64,000 nucleotides of DNA from Pohlia nutans (taxonomy: Eukaryota > Streptophyta > Bryopsida > Bryales > Mniaceae): positions 4,749,650 to 4,813,649 of the forward strand of contig CM040104.1 in the NCBI GenBank assembly GCA_022496805.1, read 5' to 3'. Under the pieces are notes generated by a model. The model was not told the origin of the DNA. It made no database searches and saw only the letters and a program-made list of their open reading frames with translations. A program made the translations under genes and the position numbers. Below are positions 26,360-38,945 of the stretch, piece by piece. Each line of letters opens with the position of its first letter. The stretch's first letter is position 1.

Positions 26360-26690
26360 TTGTTCATTGGAAATGGCTAGACCATCCACTCGACGGTTCA
26401 AAATGATAGAAGACCCAAATATAGGAAATGAAACTATTAAAAACATGGCAAATGCAATTGTCCATTGGCGACGGCCTAAACCGTTTACTCAACGCTTAAA
26501 CCATCCGTTTGACGGTTCAAATTTATGAAGGAAGACCCAAATATAAGATATGAAACCACTATAAGAATGGTTGATTTAGTAGCCCATTGGCGATGGCAAG
26601 ACCGTCCATTGATGACGGCCAGTCCGTTCACTCGACGGCCACTCAACGGTCTAAACCGTCCACTCAACGGCCGGAACGTCTATTTGATCC
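26360..26690. repeat. GTCCGTCC/CGACGG repeat, second cluster
   Basis: TGGCGACGGCCTAAACCGTT, GACGACGG and CACTCGACGG clauses match the array at 21130-22015. The block with AAGACCCAAATATAGGAAAT and CATGGCAAATGCAATTGTCC is shared with 28840-29050, so a unit longer than the short clauses has dispersed. Confidence 0.75.
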
Positions 26691-26764
26691 ATATAATAAG
26701 GAAGACGGGTGTTTTTTGTGTGTCTGTCCGCGCATGACATTTTACACATGGAATAAGTGGTTAT

Positions 26765-27074
26765 TTGACTAAGTTCCGGAGTGGAACCTGCTTGGAGCGT
26801 TCTTGGCATTCTGCGAGTGTTTCTTGGCATTCTGCGAGTGTTCTTGAAATTGTTGCGCAGCTTTTTGGTTGCGCTGTGCTTGTTTCTCGCAGCTTTTTGG
26901 TTGCGAGCGCAGAAGGAACGCAGGTGAAGATATGTGTTTTTTGTGTGTTTGTCGTCGTTTCCGCCACGAAGGAGCTTATCGGCGATCATCGTGCTCGCTT
27001 GCTTTGTTTTAGGTCAATAGAAGAGATTGCCATTTGCGCTCCGACGACATGAGCTCATTGTCTCGGAGAACAAG
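26765..27074. other. Segment upstream of the broken exon, with a short duplication
   Basis: TTCTTGGCATTCTGCGAGTG occurs twice in tandem (26801-26842 region), and GCAGCTTTTTGGTTGCG occurs twice near 26858-26909. Composition is less AT-rich than the surroundings and resembles a 5' leader. The open frames here are not conserved proteins that I recognise. Confidence 0.35.
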
Positions 27075-27211
27075 ATGACAGACGCGCCTCACGGAAATCT
27101 GGACTTCGATGATATGCTGCGCTACGTCTGAGAGTGGGCACAACAACAACCTCAACAACACCAAACCGGGCACTTTGAAATTCCTCTCGCCTCGCAAACC
27201 GGAGCTTCCCA
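27075..27211 (+). pseudogene. First-exon fragment with an in-frame stop, unknown family
   Basis: From the ATG at 27075 the frame reads MTDAPHGNLDFDDMLRYV, then TGA at 27129-27131. It continues open with EWAQQQPQQHQTGHF and SQTGASQL up to a strong donor, CTT|GTAAGA. Codon-like composition on both sides of the stop suggests one ancestral exon broken by a single change. No second exon could be joined with confidence. The family is not recognised; Gln-rich N-termini of this type occur in plant transcription factors, but that is only a guess. Confidence 0.45.
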
Positions 27212-28830
27212 ACTTGTAAGATCTCTGCTTTGTCCTAATTAGGTTTTAGTTTGCTATGAAGAAAACAGACTGAACTCACAGGAAAATTTTGAAGCCTAAA
27301 ATCAGTCAACTGTGTGAAGTAGAGGATTGAATGTGTGAGCATCAAAATGTAGGGGTTCGAAATTTTTGTAGCGGCAGTTTCGTCCCTGCGTTTTAAATGT
27401 TATTTTATTCCATCAAACTTCTACTGGCTTTGGAATCCTTCATTTTTCGTCTGTAGCTTTTGTCACCGTTCGAAGGATCTTAGTCTCTAAGCTGATTTGC
27501 ACAATATAGTGTTGTCTGTTGCATAGTTGAGTGGCTTTCCATGCTATCAAGAAAATATATTCAGAGTAGACACAGGACTACAAATGTGAGGTTTTCTCAG
27601 CAAGCTGAATAAGTTGTCTCTTTCATTCTGTGACGGAATCTTAAATCCCTGTGAGGATATTTTTTCTTTTCCTCTTCAGTAACTGTTCTGCACCATGCAC
27701 CACCTGTTTTTTTTTAAACCCTATAAATTGGATGTCGTTGGGCCACCGATCGACAACAATAAACTCCTCACTGAACTGAAGTTTGTTCCTTTTTGTAGTC
27801 TTGACCATTGTAGTGTTTCTGGTTTCACTTTTTCATTATTTTGTGTACACAGTGTGCAAAGGACCAAATTAGGTCTCATGTTTTTTTAGGCATATGCGGA
27901 CTTTTCTTTTAGTTCCATTTTTTTTTTTTTTACGAGCACCTGCAATATTCTTCACTGATATAAAATTTCGTTCTACCTGAATTCTATGATTTTCACAAGA
28001 AACCACAAAGTCTTGGTTCTTTACGGGCTAACTCTCATGGTGCTATGGTACTATTATGCTTTCTTGATAAGAGCTTGAGCGTTTATCAAGAAATGACTTT
28101 TATATGTATATACAACATAGTCTTTATACATAGTCTTTATACATAGTCTTCAGCTTTAGCTTCATCCAATTCACTTTCATATTGCATAATAAGATATTTT
28201 TTTAAGTAATTATCATTTTAATTATTGATAGTTATATATATGTACTACTTATAGTTTCTATACATACAAAATATATAGTACAAAATGTACAAATCATGAT
28301 TTTTATTCTTTAAAATTGTTAATATTTTAAGAATAGTATGACAAAATAGTAGACTTTTAAGTACATCATTGGTGTATATTTTGGAACTTTAATAGAATAT
28401 AATAGATACTAAGAAATATGTTTATTATGAAAACACTTTCATTAGTTTATAGTTGCTACTTTTAAATATAGAATGATTAAATATACATATAAATCATATA
28501 TTAATAATTATTATATTATTTATTTTATTCATTTACTATTTCAAAATAGTCTCTAGGTCTTCTATGTAACACTTATATGGTTATGTGGGCATGTCCAATT
28601 TCACGCTGCACAGGTAGACACAGGTAGATAGGGGCTTCGGACATCCTACAATTATGGAGATTACAAGAAAGAATTCTTGATGTCAATTTTACTTTGTTAA
28701 AATTTTAAAAAATAACAACAAATGGTTGTCACGATGGTTGTGTGATCCCATCTCACTACCAAGCCTACTTAGAGCTTTTGATATTTATTTTGAAATTTTT
28801 TATGTGCCAGTGGCCGGCACGGGTCAAGCT
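27212..28830. other. Intergenic DNA with a degenerate MITE (M4, about 27855-28031)
   Basis: GCAAAGGACCAAATTAGG (near 27856) and TCTTGGTTCTTTACGGGCTAA (ending near 28031) are worn inverted termini like those of M3. The interior resembles M3 as well. TACATAGTCTTTA is repeated near 28110-28150. The rest is AT-rich without a recognisable gene. Confidence 0.4.
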
Positions 28831-28833
28831 AGT

Positions 28834-29375
28834 GGTTCAAAATGAAAGAAGACCCAAACATAGGAGATGAAACCACTACAAACATGGCAAATGCAATTGT
28901 CCATTGGCGACGGCCTAAACTGTCCACTCGACGGCCAAACCGTTCATTTGACCGTCTAATCGACGGTTCAAATTTATGAAAGGGAAAAAGAGGACCCAAA
29001 TATAAGAGATGAAACCATTACAAACATGGTTGATTTAGTTGTCCATTCGTCCAGTCGACGGCTAGTCCGTCCCTTGGGACGGTGTGTTTGACGGCCAAAC
29101 CATTCACTTCACGGCTAGTCCGTCCCTTGAAGACGGCATGACCGTCCATTCGACGGCTAGTTTGTCCCTTGGGATGGCCCGTTTCGTCCAGTCGACGGCT
29201 AGTCCGTCCCTTGGGACGGCTTGTTTGACAACCAGACCATCCACTTGACGGCTAGCCCGTCCCTAAGTCCCTTAGAGAGAGCTTGTCCGTTCAATCGACA
29301 GCTAGTCCGTCCCTTAGAGATGGCCAGACCGTTCACTTGACGGCTTGTCCGTCCATCCATATCGAAACTCTTTTC
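28834..29375. repeat. GTCCGTCC/CGACGG repeat, third cluster
   Basis: It opens with about 200 bases closely matching 26396-26590 (AAAATG...AGAAGACCCAAA, then GTCCATTGGCGACGGCCTAA). It continues with CGACGGCTAGTCCGTCCCTT clauses. The minus-strand frame 29199-29564 again reads NGLAISKGRTS-like repeats. Confidence 0.75.
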
Positions 29376-29514
29376 ATCAAATCTGTTCACTTTGGTAACT
29401 ATTTTACCCCTGTTTTTGAATATGTGTGGGAATATTCTATTTTGACGGACGTGGGGTTTGAAGCTTGACAATATCACGGACATCCTGACGTCACGACGTG
29501 ACGTGTCGTGAACA

Positions 29515-30068
29515 ACCCTAAAGTCAAGATTAAAGTTGTTGCTAGGGTTGCAAGTCGACCGCATTCAAGAAATGGCAAATCTATCACTCCATGAATTTCT
29601 TTAAAGCTACCAACACTATAAGAAATGCTCCAATTGAAACTCATGAGTACCAATGTTAAAAGGCGCTTTTAATCAAAAGGTTGAATCACAAAACAATCGA
29701 AGCGACTTATAATCGGTTTCAACTTGTTCATTTGCAACACAATTGAGACTGTTGAAAGCCACTCAATTAACACCATTCAATAAAGAATGTTTGTTCTTTC
29801 ACAACGTTAGAATGCCAAGTTCATGACATAAACACAAACATAGTAAACAAACCCATTTTCAACATAAAATCACACAACACACATAAAGAGAAGAAATTCA
29901 AAAAAGTATTCATTTCAAGAACAAGAAGGAAGGTAGATGCAAAACGCCCGTCACGTAACTTAACAACATCAATCTAATCCAAACTAGGTGCAACCGGCAC
30001 TCAACCTAGATAAAGACCTCAACCAAGCACAAGTTTACTTGTGGTGTGGTCGTTGTCACCAAAACCTA
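29515..30068. repeat. Third copy of repeat R1
   Basis: It matches about 12806-13380 over some 550 bases, including GCAAGTC-ACCGCATTCAAGAA, CAATTGAAACTCATGAG, CAACCTAGATAAAGACCTCA and the repeated TTTACTTGTGG. The orientation is the same as the first copy. The start abuts the GTCCGTCC cluster. Confidence 0.7.
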
Positions 30069-30267
30069 AACACACACCCTAATTGTCAATTGTGGAGAGG
30101 CGGTGGTCGCCCCAACGCTAAATTTCGAAAATGATGAATGAAATACCAACCTATCCGTTCATCCATCTGTAATTACTCTCAAGTGTTTTTGATGACATAA
30201 CTATCATGTTGAGTTTTGGCAACTTCGTCTTTGGAGTCTTCTTGCCGCTGCACCAAAGCTCCCAACC

Positions 30268-30443
30268 TGCTTATTGTATTTTTTTTTTCTTTGTTTTTCT
30301 TTCTCTTGTCTTTTTTTTTTTCTCGTTTTTCTTTTTCTATTTTTCCCTTTTTTCCCTCTTTGCTCTTTTTCTTTCTTCTTTTTTCTTCTCTTTTTCTTCT
30401 TTCATTTTCTTCTTTTCTTTCACTTTTTCTTATTTTCTTATTT
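30268..30443. repeat. Polypyrimidine (T/C) tract of about 175 bases
   Basis: It is almost pure T and C on the plus strand. Overlapping Phe/Ser/Leu-rich frames in all three phases are artefacts of this composition. Confidence 0.9.
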
Positions 30444-30538
30444 TGGGGAGCATGGGGAACAACTATGTGTGGTTAGATATAATATGGATTTGCAAGAATG
30501 CCATCGGTATGTGATGGATCATGAATGTTAACTCTTAA

Positions 30539-31069
30539 CCCTTTGAGGTTCAGATGATGCACTGATTTCACAAATGTGTTATAAAATGTTTGATGAATCA
30601 CAAAATGGAGTTGATATACAAAAAAAAAAGTTCTAAATCTGAATGTGTAGATCACATCTGTAAATTGGATTTATCACATATTTTTTTAAAATTTAAAATT
30701 AAAATTTTCAAGATTTTTTTTTGAAATTAATTAGAAAATCCCAAATTAACAATTTTTAGTTAAAATTTATTGTAATGAGTTTGAAATAATATGCACTATG
30801 AGATGATATAATTTCCATTATTTGATTCTACTTATTTTTGAAAATCATTTTTAAAATCTCACTTTTTGAACTAAGAACGAAACTTGACGTAAACCACTTT
30901 TGTTATTTTTTTTAAATCACAATATCTTATTTTGAAGATCCATACACTACAAATGGTATGTCAACTAGCACAAGAAACAAGAGAAATTTGGATGAATGAA
31001 AAACATTACTATATGTGGTGAAGCAACACATCGGAAATCATTTAGCGTTGATGCATAGGCGTCAAAGGG
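30539..31069. mobile_element. TTAA-flanked MITE M5, 531 bp
   Basis: TTAA at 30535-30538 and 31070-31073. Left end CCCTTTGAGGTTCAGATGATGC; the reverse complement of the right end is CCCTTTGACGCCTATGCATC. Interior stretches (AATCACAAAATGGAGTTGAT, ATAATGG/CCATTATTTGATTCTACTTA) match M7 and M10, some inverted. Confidence 0.75.
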
Positions 31070-31073
31070 TTAA

Positions 31074-33704
31074 TGGGCATACTAAACTCCATAGGCTTGC
31101 TTTTCTTTTGGAAGTATCATGCTCTTAACTCCTATCCCTATGTCTCAATAAGAGCTTCCAATAAGGGAGATTTTTAAAAATTAACTCTTTTGTTGATAAA
31201 AGAACAAGTGTCAAGCCACGATTCATCTCCAACGTCAAATGTCATGTGGATTCCTTCATTTCTATTCACTTCTCTAATCAAAGCCAACAGGAGTAGTTAC
31301 TTTGATGCAACAAGAAGCTTATTTTGGTAAGCAACTTCAATCCTCCATCCTTAGCTTTCTAGAAATGAAAATATTATCAAGTTTGAGTGTTATTATTCAA
31401 TTAAAAATGCATTTTATTGGGAATGGATCTTTTTGATTCCATCTCTATATTTAAATATAGTTTTCATAAATGGGAATTTTTATTTTTAAATTTTTTTTCA
31501 CATGATTTCAAAATTCAAATACTTTTATAGGAAGAATGTATATACCAAAGTAATATGCTAAAGTTTGATGAATTTTGGAATTTGATTGAATAGAAACCTT
31601 ATTAAATGAAATAAGTTCTTTTAGTTTTCACTTCCTTTTTCTAAAATATAAAAAAATTGTGAAAAAACCTTAAAGAACATCACAATAGTTGTATGAGATT
31701 TTTGGTAATTTAAAAAAATTATGGAGCAAAATGTACTTCGAGGTTGATTAAGCCACAATAGCTAGTCTACTATCACACAAGCTTAGAAGGACTAACACCT
31801 TCATAGCATAAGATAGAGGGACCTTGTTTCGTTTCCAAGACCAATTCTATTCCTTTCAAACCGTTTCTTCGATAAACTAACTCCAAATCCAATTGCATTG
31901 ATGAATTGATTTTTTTTTGTGGAGGCATGTTTAGGCATCCTACAAGGATAGTTACAGGCATCATACAAGGTCGGTTGTAGGCATCAATTCAACTTTGTAT
32001 GTTAAAAAAAAAATACGCATTTAATTTTTTGATTTGAGTGAAAGCGAATCATTTATAATTTCCTACACTACCTAAAAAAATTTAAATTTACTACATCAAT
32101 TTTTAAGATAAAAAATCCTTTAAGGGTCAAAAGTAGGTCTTTCTATTTTACTAGAACATCCAAGCCATCATTCTTTCAAATGCAATAAAATTGATGCCTC
32201 TATAGTAGGCTTGTAAACCAATGCTGGATTGGTATGGCATCTTTCTAAGCATGATTTTTATGTCTAATACCATTTTCCATCTTGATGTTGTATCCTCCTG
32301 TCCCATAATAGATGATGTTTCTAAAGAAAAAAAATGTTCCAAACTACTTGATGCAAATAATTTATTTAATTTGAGGTTGTTGTTTTACCGATTATAACAA
32401 AAGAAAATCACAAGACAAATGCATAAGAAATATATTTTTTTCTATTTTTTTAATTTTATAATATGTGTAGCTTGTCTTATTCATATGTGGATTACAAATA
32501 ACATGTAAGCTACAATAGCTAAAATCAATGGTAGCATATGTTTGTTGCATCAAAAAACACATTGCAACAAACATCACTATATTGCCACATGCCACACATA
32601 CCATGTTGCTTCAATAGACAACTACTACAAAATAGAAACTTATCGTATTTAGAGATTTGATGAAATGATTCGAATTTGCTTGATTTTTTAATTTTTTCCA
32701 AAAGCATCATCTATTATGGGACGAACAAAGTATTAGATGTTTGATGTCCATTGTCTAATTAGATGAGTGTCAAATATGTTATACAAATTGGATGAAATAT
32801 TCCCAAATATTTTAGAATATTGTATGTGTATTCTAAAAATATGCTTGTCTACAAACATGGGGTCTATTAAATGTCTTCCAAGTAGTGTTCGATATTTTTT
32901 CTCATGGATGAGTAAGACAATTTTTTTCTAGAGTGAAAACTTTGGATAGTAATTCATCCTTTAAAGGTCCACTTTTCATATTGACTCATTAACTCCTAAA
33001 CATCGTTGAGACCAAAAATTGGCTTTTCGATGTAAGTGATTGTTCATAAATGGATGATTTCCATCCAATTCCTTTTGTGAAAGATTTGTGTTGGTCATGC
33101 CACCTTTTCAAATAAAATTTAGATCATTCAAACTATTTTTGGATTTTACATGGGGTCCCAACTACAAAAAGAGTCGTAAAAACGGTTCACCATGTAGTGT
33201 ATTTTGAATTATTCTATTTTTTCAACTTAAAATAAATTTAGGCCATCAAAATGAACTCTATTGCATTTAAGCTTACCTAAAAAATTGAAGCGTACCAAAT
33301 CTAGTTTTACTCCATTTTGGATTTTTAAAAAACTTTGAAAATTGAGTGTTTTATTGGAATTACAAGTATAACATGTATAATAATGGTGTAGCAAATATTT
33401 TATAATTTAGATACATAGATGATTTTCAATTTCTGTAATATTCTTTATTGTCAATTACACCTTCGGTAAAAACATCGGAACTTTTAAGTACATTATGTAA
33501 TTGATATGCGTTTTCTTTCAAGTCACTTCAAAAAATCATAGAAATTTCAAATTTTCATCAAAGTTTATGAAAAATTCATGATTTGTAGTAAACACACGGC
33601 TTCATCTACAAAAGAATGTAAAATTGAATACTTGTCTTATTTATAGTGGAAAAATTTAGTATGACTTGTAAAGCATGATTCCATGGTCATAGGCCTAGGG
33701 TTAA
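31074..33704. other. AT-rich intergenic DNA with one Stowaway-like MITE
   Basis: Apart from the element at 32293-32730 no gene, RNA or clear boundary was seen. Open frames are short and unsupported. Confidence 0.4.
32293..32730. mobile_element. TA-flanked Stowaway-like MITE, 438 bp
   Basis: TGTCCCATAATAGATGATG near the left end reappears inverted as CATCATCTATTATGGGACGA near the right end. TA flanks both sides (32291-32292 and 32731-32732). The terminal bases are worn. CGTCCCATAATAGATGATGC-type termini with a TA target are typical of plant Stowaway elements (Tc1/mariner). Confidence 0.6.
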
Positions 33705-34264
33705 CCCCTAAAGGACCAAGTGTCCTAACTAAGACATTTCAATGTTTGGATAAGTTCACACGGTGTCAATTTTTATTTTTATTTTTTGAAATAAATTATG
33801 TGAATTTGGTATATCAATACAAAAATGGGGATCTAATTTTATTTTTTTAATTCTGGCTTTTTAAGTGGAAGTTATGAAGCAAAAGGGGTTTTTGGGGAAG
33901 AATGGGCAGATGGGCAGGCTCCAAATAAACCTTAGAAATTATTATTTTTCAACTCTAACCGTAGGATCTTCTTTTAGATTACCAAGAGAGTGCATGGTAA
34001 TATTTTCATAGAATTTGATCGTACAAATTGCAAGATTATAACGTTTGAAATGAAAAGATGAAATTGCAATCTTTTTTTATATTTTCTGATCGTCTTTGAA
34101 GACATAGGAAAATTTGTTAAATTAGTCAAAAAAATTCTTAAATTTTATTTAAATGTTTAATTTGGTATTTTCTATCAAGAGCAAAAACAATGTTCACAAG
34201 AAAATGAATAGAAAGAGGTGAAAATGATGCTCAAAAACAGGAAAAACCCGCGGTCCTTTAGGGG
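33705..34264. mobile_element. TTAA-flanked MITE M6, 560 bp
   Basis: TTAA at 33701-33704 and 34265-34268. Left end CCCCTAAAGGACCAAG; the reverse complement of the right end is CCCCTAAAGGACCGCG. The termini match those of M3 but the element is longer, so M3 may be an internal-deletion relative. Confidence 0.75.
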
Positions 34265-34290
34265 TTAAGTGAGAACTACTCCGTACGTGA

Positions 34291-34490
34291 TACTACACTG
34301 AAATCACCATACACTATGGATGGGTGAATGGCATGGGCACATTCATCCATTTAGACAAATTCTCATCCATTTCAACAAATTCTCATCCAATTTGAGCAAA
34401 TTTTACCACAATATTTTGAAAAAACAATTATTAGTAAAAGCCTCTCGTAAATACCGTGAGCCACAGGTATATGGTGATTTCGGTGTAGTA
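34291..34490. mobile_element. Small TIR element of about 200 bp
   Basis: TACTACACTGAAATCACCAT at 34291 is repeated inverted as ATGGTGATTTCGGTGTAGTA ending at 34490. If the outer TA is the target duplication, this is a Tc1/mariner-type MITE with TIR CTACACTGAAATCACCATA. It lies only 26 bases beyond M6. Confidence 0.6.
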
Positions 34491-34502
34491 CAATAGTGGT
34501 GT

Positions 34503-34619
34503 CACTAGTAGAAAAGGTGGTGTTCCCCAGGGAGATGCCCAGGCAAAATCATTATGCATGCGTGGAATTGGGCACTATTTGCCTGGGCATCTCCCTTGGT
34601 AGTCCCACCTTTTCTACTA
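34503..34619. repeat. 117-bp near-perfect hairpin element with CACTA-like left end
   Basis: CACTAGTAGAAAAGGTGG (34503-34520) and GGGAGATGCCCAGGCAAA pair with TTTGCCTGGGCATCTCCC and CCCACCTTTTCTACTA. The arms are about 45-50 bases and the loop about 20. It resembles a microRNA precursor in shape, but the CACTAGTAGAAAA terminus points to a MITE. Confidence 0.65.
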
Positions 34620-35347
34620 AGGTAACTATATCTAAAAGCGACCATTTCCTTAAAGCGTCCATAGCTCAATCTTCCATAATAAGTAGATTCTGACACCCTA
34701 CTGTTGATGAGAATGTGCGCAATCTGAACATCAGAATTTAGGGTTGCTTTAAGGTCAGCCTATAGTCAGCACTTTGGAAATTCATAACTTATTCATACGG
34801 TGTCCAAATAATGCATGCTAAAGTGCGTTGGAATCCTCTTGAACTTGCTAATAAGACCCACTGAAAATATTTTTTGTTTTATGTGTGTAAATAGGCTCAG
34901 TTGGTAAGGTGAACGCTTTAAGGTATAGTTACCTTAGTGTGTAAATCTTATGCAAGATTTTTGCTGTAGAAAAGGACCAAGCCAAGACAGTTGAAGAAAG
35001 TTATGTTCACAGCAGACGGAGCGGCTGTGCAGTGTTGGGTACTTACCTGGCTAGAAAAAAAAAGATTCTTGAGCGAAAGGATTCCATCTGGTGTACTATT
35101 GTGACGCAAACTGACAACAGAATTCCATGCAAACAGAAACCTCAAACTGAGGTTCCCCACCCAGATATTTGTTTTGCTTTCTCCCATTGATCCCATGACC
35201 AATTCCAACCACCCAGGCAGTTGGAAGTTTCAGTTAGTGCCGCTTTTACACTAGGAGCCAGTCAGCACCATGAGAGTACAGATAGGTCTAAAGATCTCTA
35301 TACCTTATTGGATTTACTGTTGGACTTCCCAAGGTATTAACCTTTAA
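34620..35347. other. Intergenic DNA, nothing recognised
   Basis: No coding region is supported. TAGGCTCAGTTGGTAAGGTG at about 34893-34912 looks like a tRNA A box, but no matching B box or acceptor stem follows. Confidence 0.35.
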
Positions 35348-35386
35348 CCCTTTAGTGCGCCAACGTCCATATACCCCGACTCTAAG

Positions 35387-35577
35387 GGCAGGCTTCCATG
35401 TGAGGATCGGTTGGGTGAAAGGCACTACAAGACAAGAAATGAGGTCTCAAGAACCACCCATACTCCACCCATTTCGGTAGAAATGAAAAATATACTCCTG
35501 GATCCTGCTCTGTTTACCCATTTCGGTGGAGCTTCCTCTTTTTGAGGACCGGCCACCCATACATGGAAGCCTGGCCT
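35387..35577. repeat. Inverted-repeat element nested in M7
   Basis: GGCAGGCTTCCATGTGAGGA (35387) faces ACATGGAAGCCTGGCC (35561-35576), with a second inner pair GATCGG / ACCGGCC. ACCCATTTCGG recurs inside. It forms part of the M7-specific insertion. Confidence 0.5.
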
Positions 35578-35830
35578 AAATCCCCTCCGGACGTAAATGC
35601 AAGCACTGTTCACCCATGGGGTCCCTTTTCTGAAATTTCCATTTTGGGCCCTCTAGGGTCTTTTTTTGGCAATTTTTTTTTGCAAATTTGGAGCCTACGG
35701 GCCAAATTTGGTCTACATGGACCCCCTTGGGAATTTTAAACCCTTGGAAGAGGGGGTTGTTTTGTAAGGTGTGCCCCTACACGTTCAAAATAGGGGGCAA
35801 TTTTTGTCCTCTTGCATTAACGTTCGGTAG

Positions 35831-35846
35831 GGGGGGGGGGGGGGTG
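35831..35846. repeat. Homopolymer G tract with GT tail
   Basis: A run of about 15-16 G on the plus strand followed by TGTGTGTG. It could form a G-quadruplex. The exact length is uncertain because such runs are prone to sequencing error. Confidence 0.8.
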
Positions 35847-36368
35847 TGTGTAGGATTTAGACAACAAACAAATTAAAGTTGTTTGAATCTCATCCAGATT
35901 GGACATTTTTCATCTACCAAAATTACCCTTGGTTCTTGAGCAAGTTGACTATCTTTTGAACGGTTTGGATCTTCAAAATAGGTTATCATGATCTTTAGAA
36001 AAATAACACAATTGGTTTATGTCAAGTTTCATTCTTAGTTCAAAAAGTGAGACCTCAAACATGATTTTCCAAAATAAGTACAATCAAATAATGGAAACTA
36101 TACCATCTCGTAGCACATGCTATACCAATTTCATTACAATTTTTTGAATTTTTTTGTATTAATTTGGGATTTTAAATTTAATTTCAAGAGAAAACCTTCA
36201 AAATTAAATATAAATAAATAACAAATAATATGATAAATCCAACCGTACAGATGTGATCTTCACATTGACATTTACAACTTCGCTTTGTACATCAACTCCA
36301 TTTTTGGTTTTTATCAAAAATTTAATAACGCTTGTTTGAAAACAATGTTGAATCGGGACGTTAAAGGG

Positions 36369-36879
36369 TTAAACGTCAAGAGGGTCCTAGACGGTCTGCC
36401 CAAAGGAATAAAAAAAAATTAGGAGAGCTGTCTCCAAGAATAGCTCGTTGAGTAACATGAACAACCAATAAAAATTCCTCAAATCCTCTATGAACAGTGA
36501 ATGGAGTGAAGAGTGTCACTCCAAAAACAAATTTAAAAAATACAACGAGATTCCGAGTCTGCAGTGAGCTCTGCAATTTTGAATTTAAAAATAATGATAA
36601 TTTAAAAAAATAAATAAAAAACATTGTTGAATAGCGCTGGTAGCTCTAGTATCCATCAAGATCTCAAGCAATCCGACTCCCTCCCCTCCCTTCCCACCAA
36701 TTCTCTTTCCAATTTCTTTGGAATGTACAATTTACTAAAACAAGCATATTTGCTAAATTTAGCCTCGCTTTTTCATCACCTTTCCAAAGCACCAATCCAT
36801 TTCAATTTTGGTTGAAAAGCACACTTTTCTCTTTATTATTATTTCAAAACAACCTCGTGGGGGCATTTTTGATGTTTAA
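36369..36879. mobile_element. Degenerate TTAA element M8, related to M1, abutting M7
   Basis: It starts at the TTAA shared with M7 and reads ACGTCAAGAGGGTCC, as in M1 but without the CCCTTA terminus. It ends GGGGGCATTTTTGATGTTTAA. The interior (CCTTTCCAAAGCACCAATCC, then GGTTGAAAAGCACACTTTTC) matches M1. The order and orientation agree with M1 throughout. Confidence 0.55.
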
Positions 36880-37114
36880 TGATGAACCCCTAAATGTCAC
36901 AGCGTTCAGGTTTTGGACGATTAACAGATATAGACTCATCCTATGTTCTCAACAATGCTTCAATGAAAGTCATCCAATTTTTTGGAGATACTTCATCGAG
37001 TTGTTGTCCTCTCTACCTTAGTATTTACCCTAAATTTATTTTATGATTTATTTTCAGTCTCGAGGTGCGTAACTCCTAGTAACTCCTCAAAAACGAAGCG
37101 TTTCCATAGTATCT

Positions 37115-37286
37115 CACTACTAGAAAATCCAATTTTTTAGTTGTTTCGGTTGTATTGATTTGGTTCACTTTTCTGTTGATTTGGACAACAATCTATTAAT
37201 TTGAACAAAAATTCGACCAAATCAACAAAAAAGTGAACCAGATCAACGCGACCGAAACAACAAAAAAATTGGATTTTTTAGTAGTG
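37115..37286. mobile_element. CACTA-type MITE, 172 bp
   Basis: It begins CACTACTAGAAAATCCAATT and ends in the complementary TTGGATTTTTTAGTAGTG. TCT is present on both sides (37112-37114 and 37287-37289), the 3-bp target duplication expected for CACTA (En/Spm) elements. The arms extend inwards through TTGTTTCGG / CCGAAACAA and TGGTTCACTTTTCTGTTGAT, so the whole element folds back. Confidence 0.8.
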
Positions 37287-37558
37287 TCTTCCCTGGTGGG
37301 ACAGATACAATAAAATTGGAGAGAGTGTAAAGCAAATTTTTAACTCTTCATTAATACTATATACCTCAATTCTTGAGTTTCCTTGGTCCTAACTCCTAGT
37401 GTAAAGTGTGAGGCTCTTACACTCCCAAAGTAAAAAATCAAAAGCATTCACAAAATATCCACATCGCAAAGGACATGACGCATGGAAACTGCCGTCGTCC
37501 TCATCTCTTCGTCGAAACCAAGAATCCGCTTCCTCCACGTCCTCTACGAAAATTCTAA

Positions 37559-38945
<1,387 letters not shown>

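Larger units (their letters stand above)
35348..36368. mobile_element. TTAA-flanked MITE M7, 1021 bp, carrying a nested insertion
   Basis: TTAA at 35344-35347 and 36369-36372. Left end CCCTTTAGTGCGCCAACGTC; the reverse complement of the right end begins CCCTTTAACGTCCCGATTCA. From about 35850 the interior matches M10 (AATAGGTTATCATGAT, GTTCAAAAAGTGAGACCT, AATCAAATAATGGAAAC). The roughly 460 bases from 35379 to about 35845, absent from M10, are an insertion. Confidence 0.75.

Noticed and set aside
30206..30531. Three overlapping Phe/Ser/Leu-rich open frames
   Set aside because: They arise from the polypyrimidine tract, which has no stop codons in any phase.
34893..34970. tRNA gene starting at the GGCTCAGTTGGTAAGG motif
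   Set aside because: No matching B box, T-arm or acceptor stem follows at the right distance.
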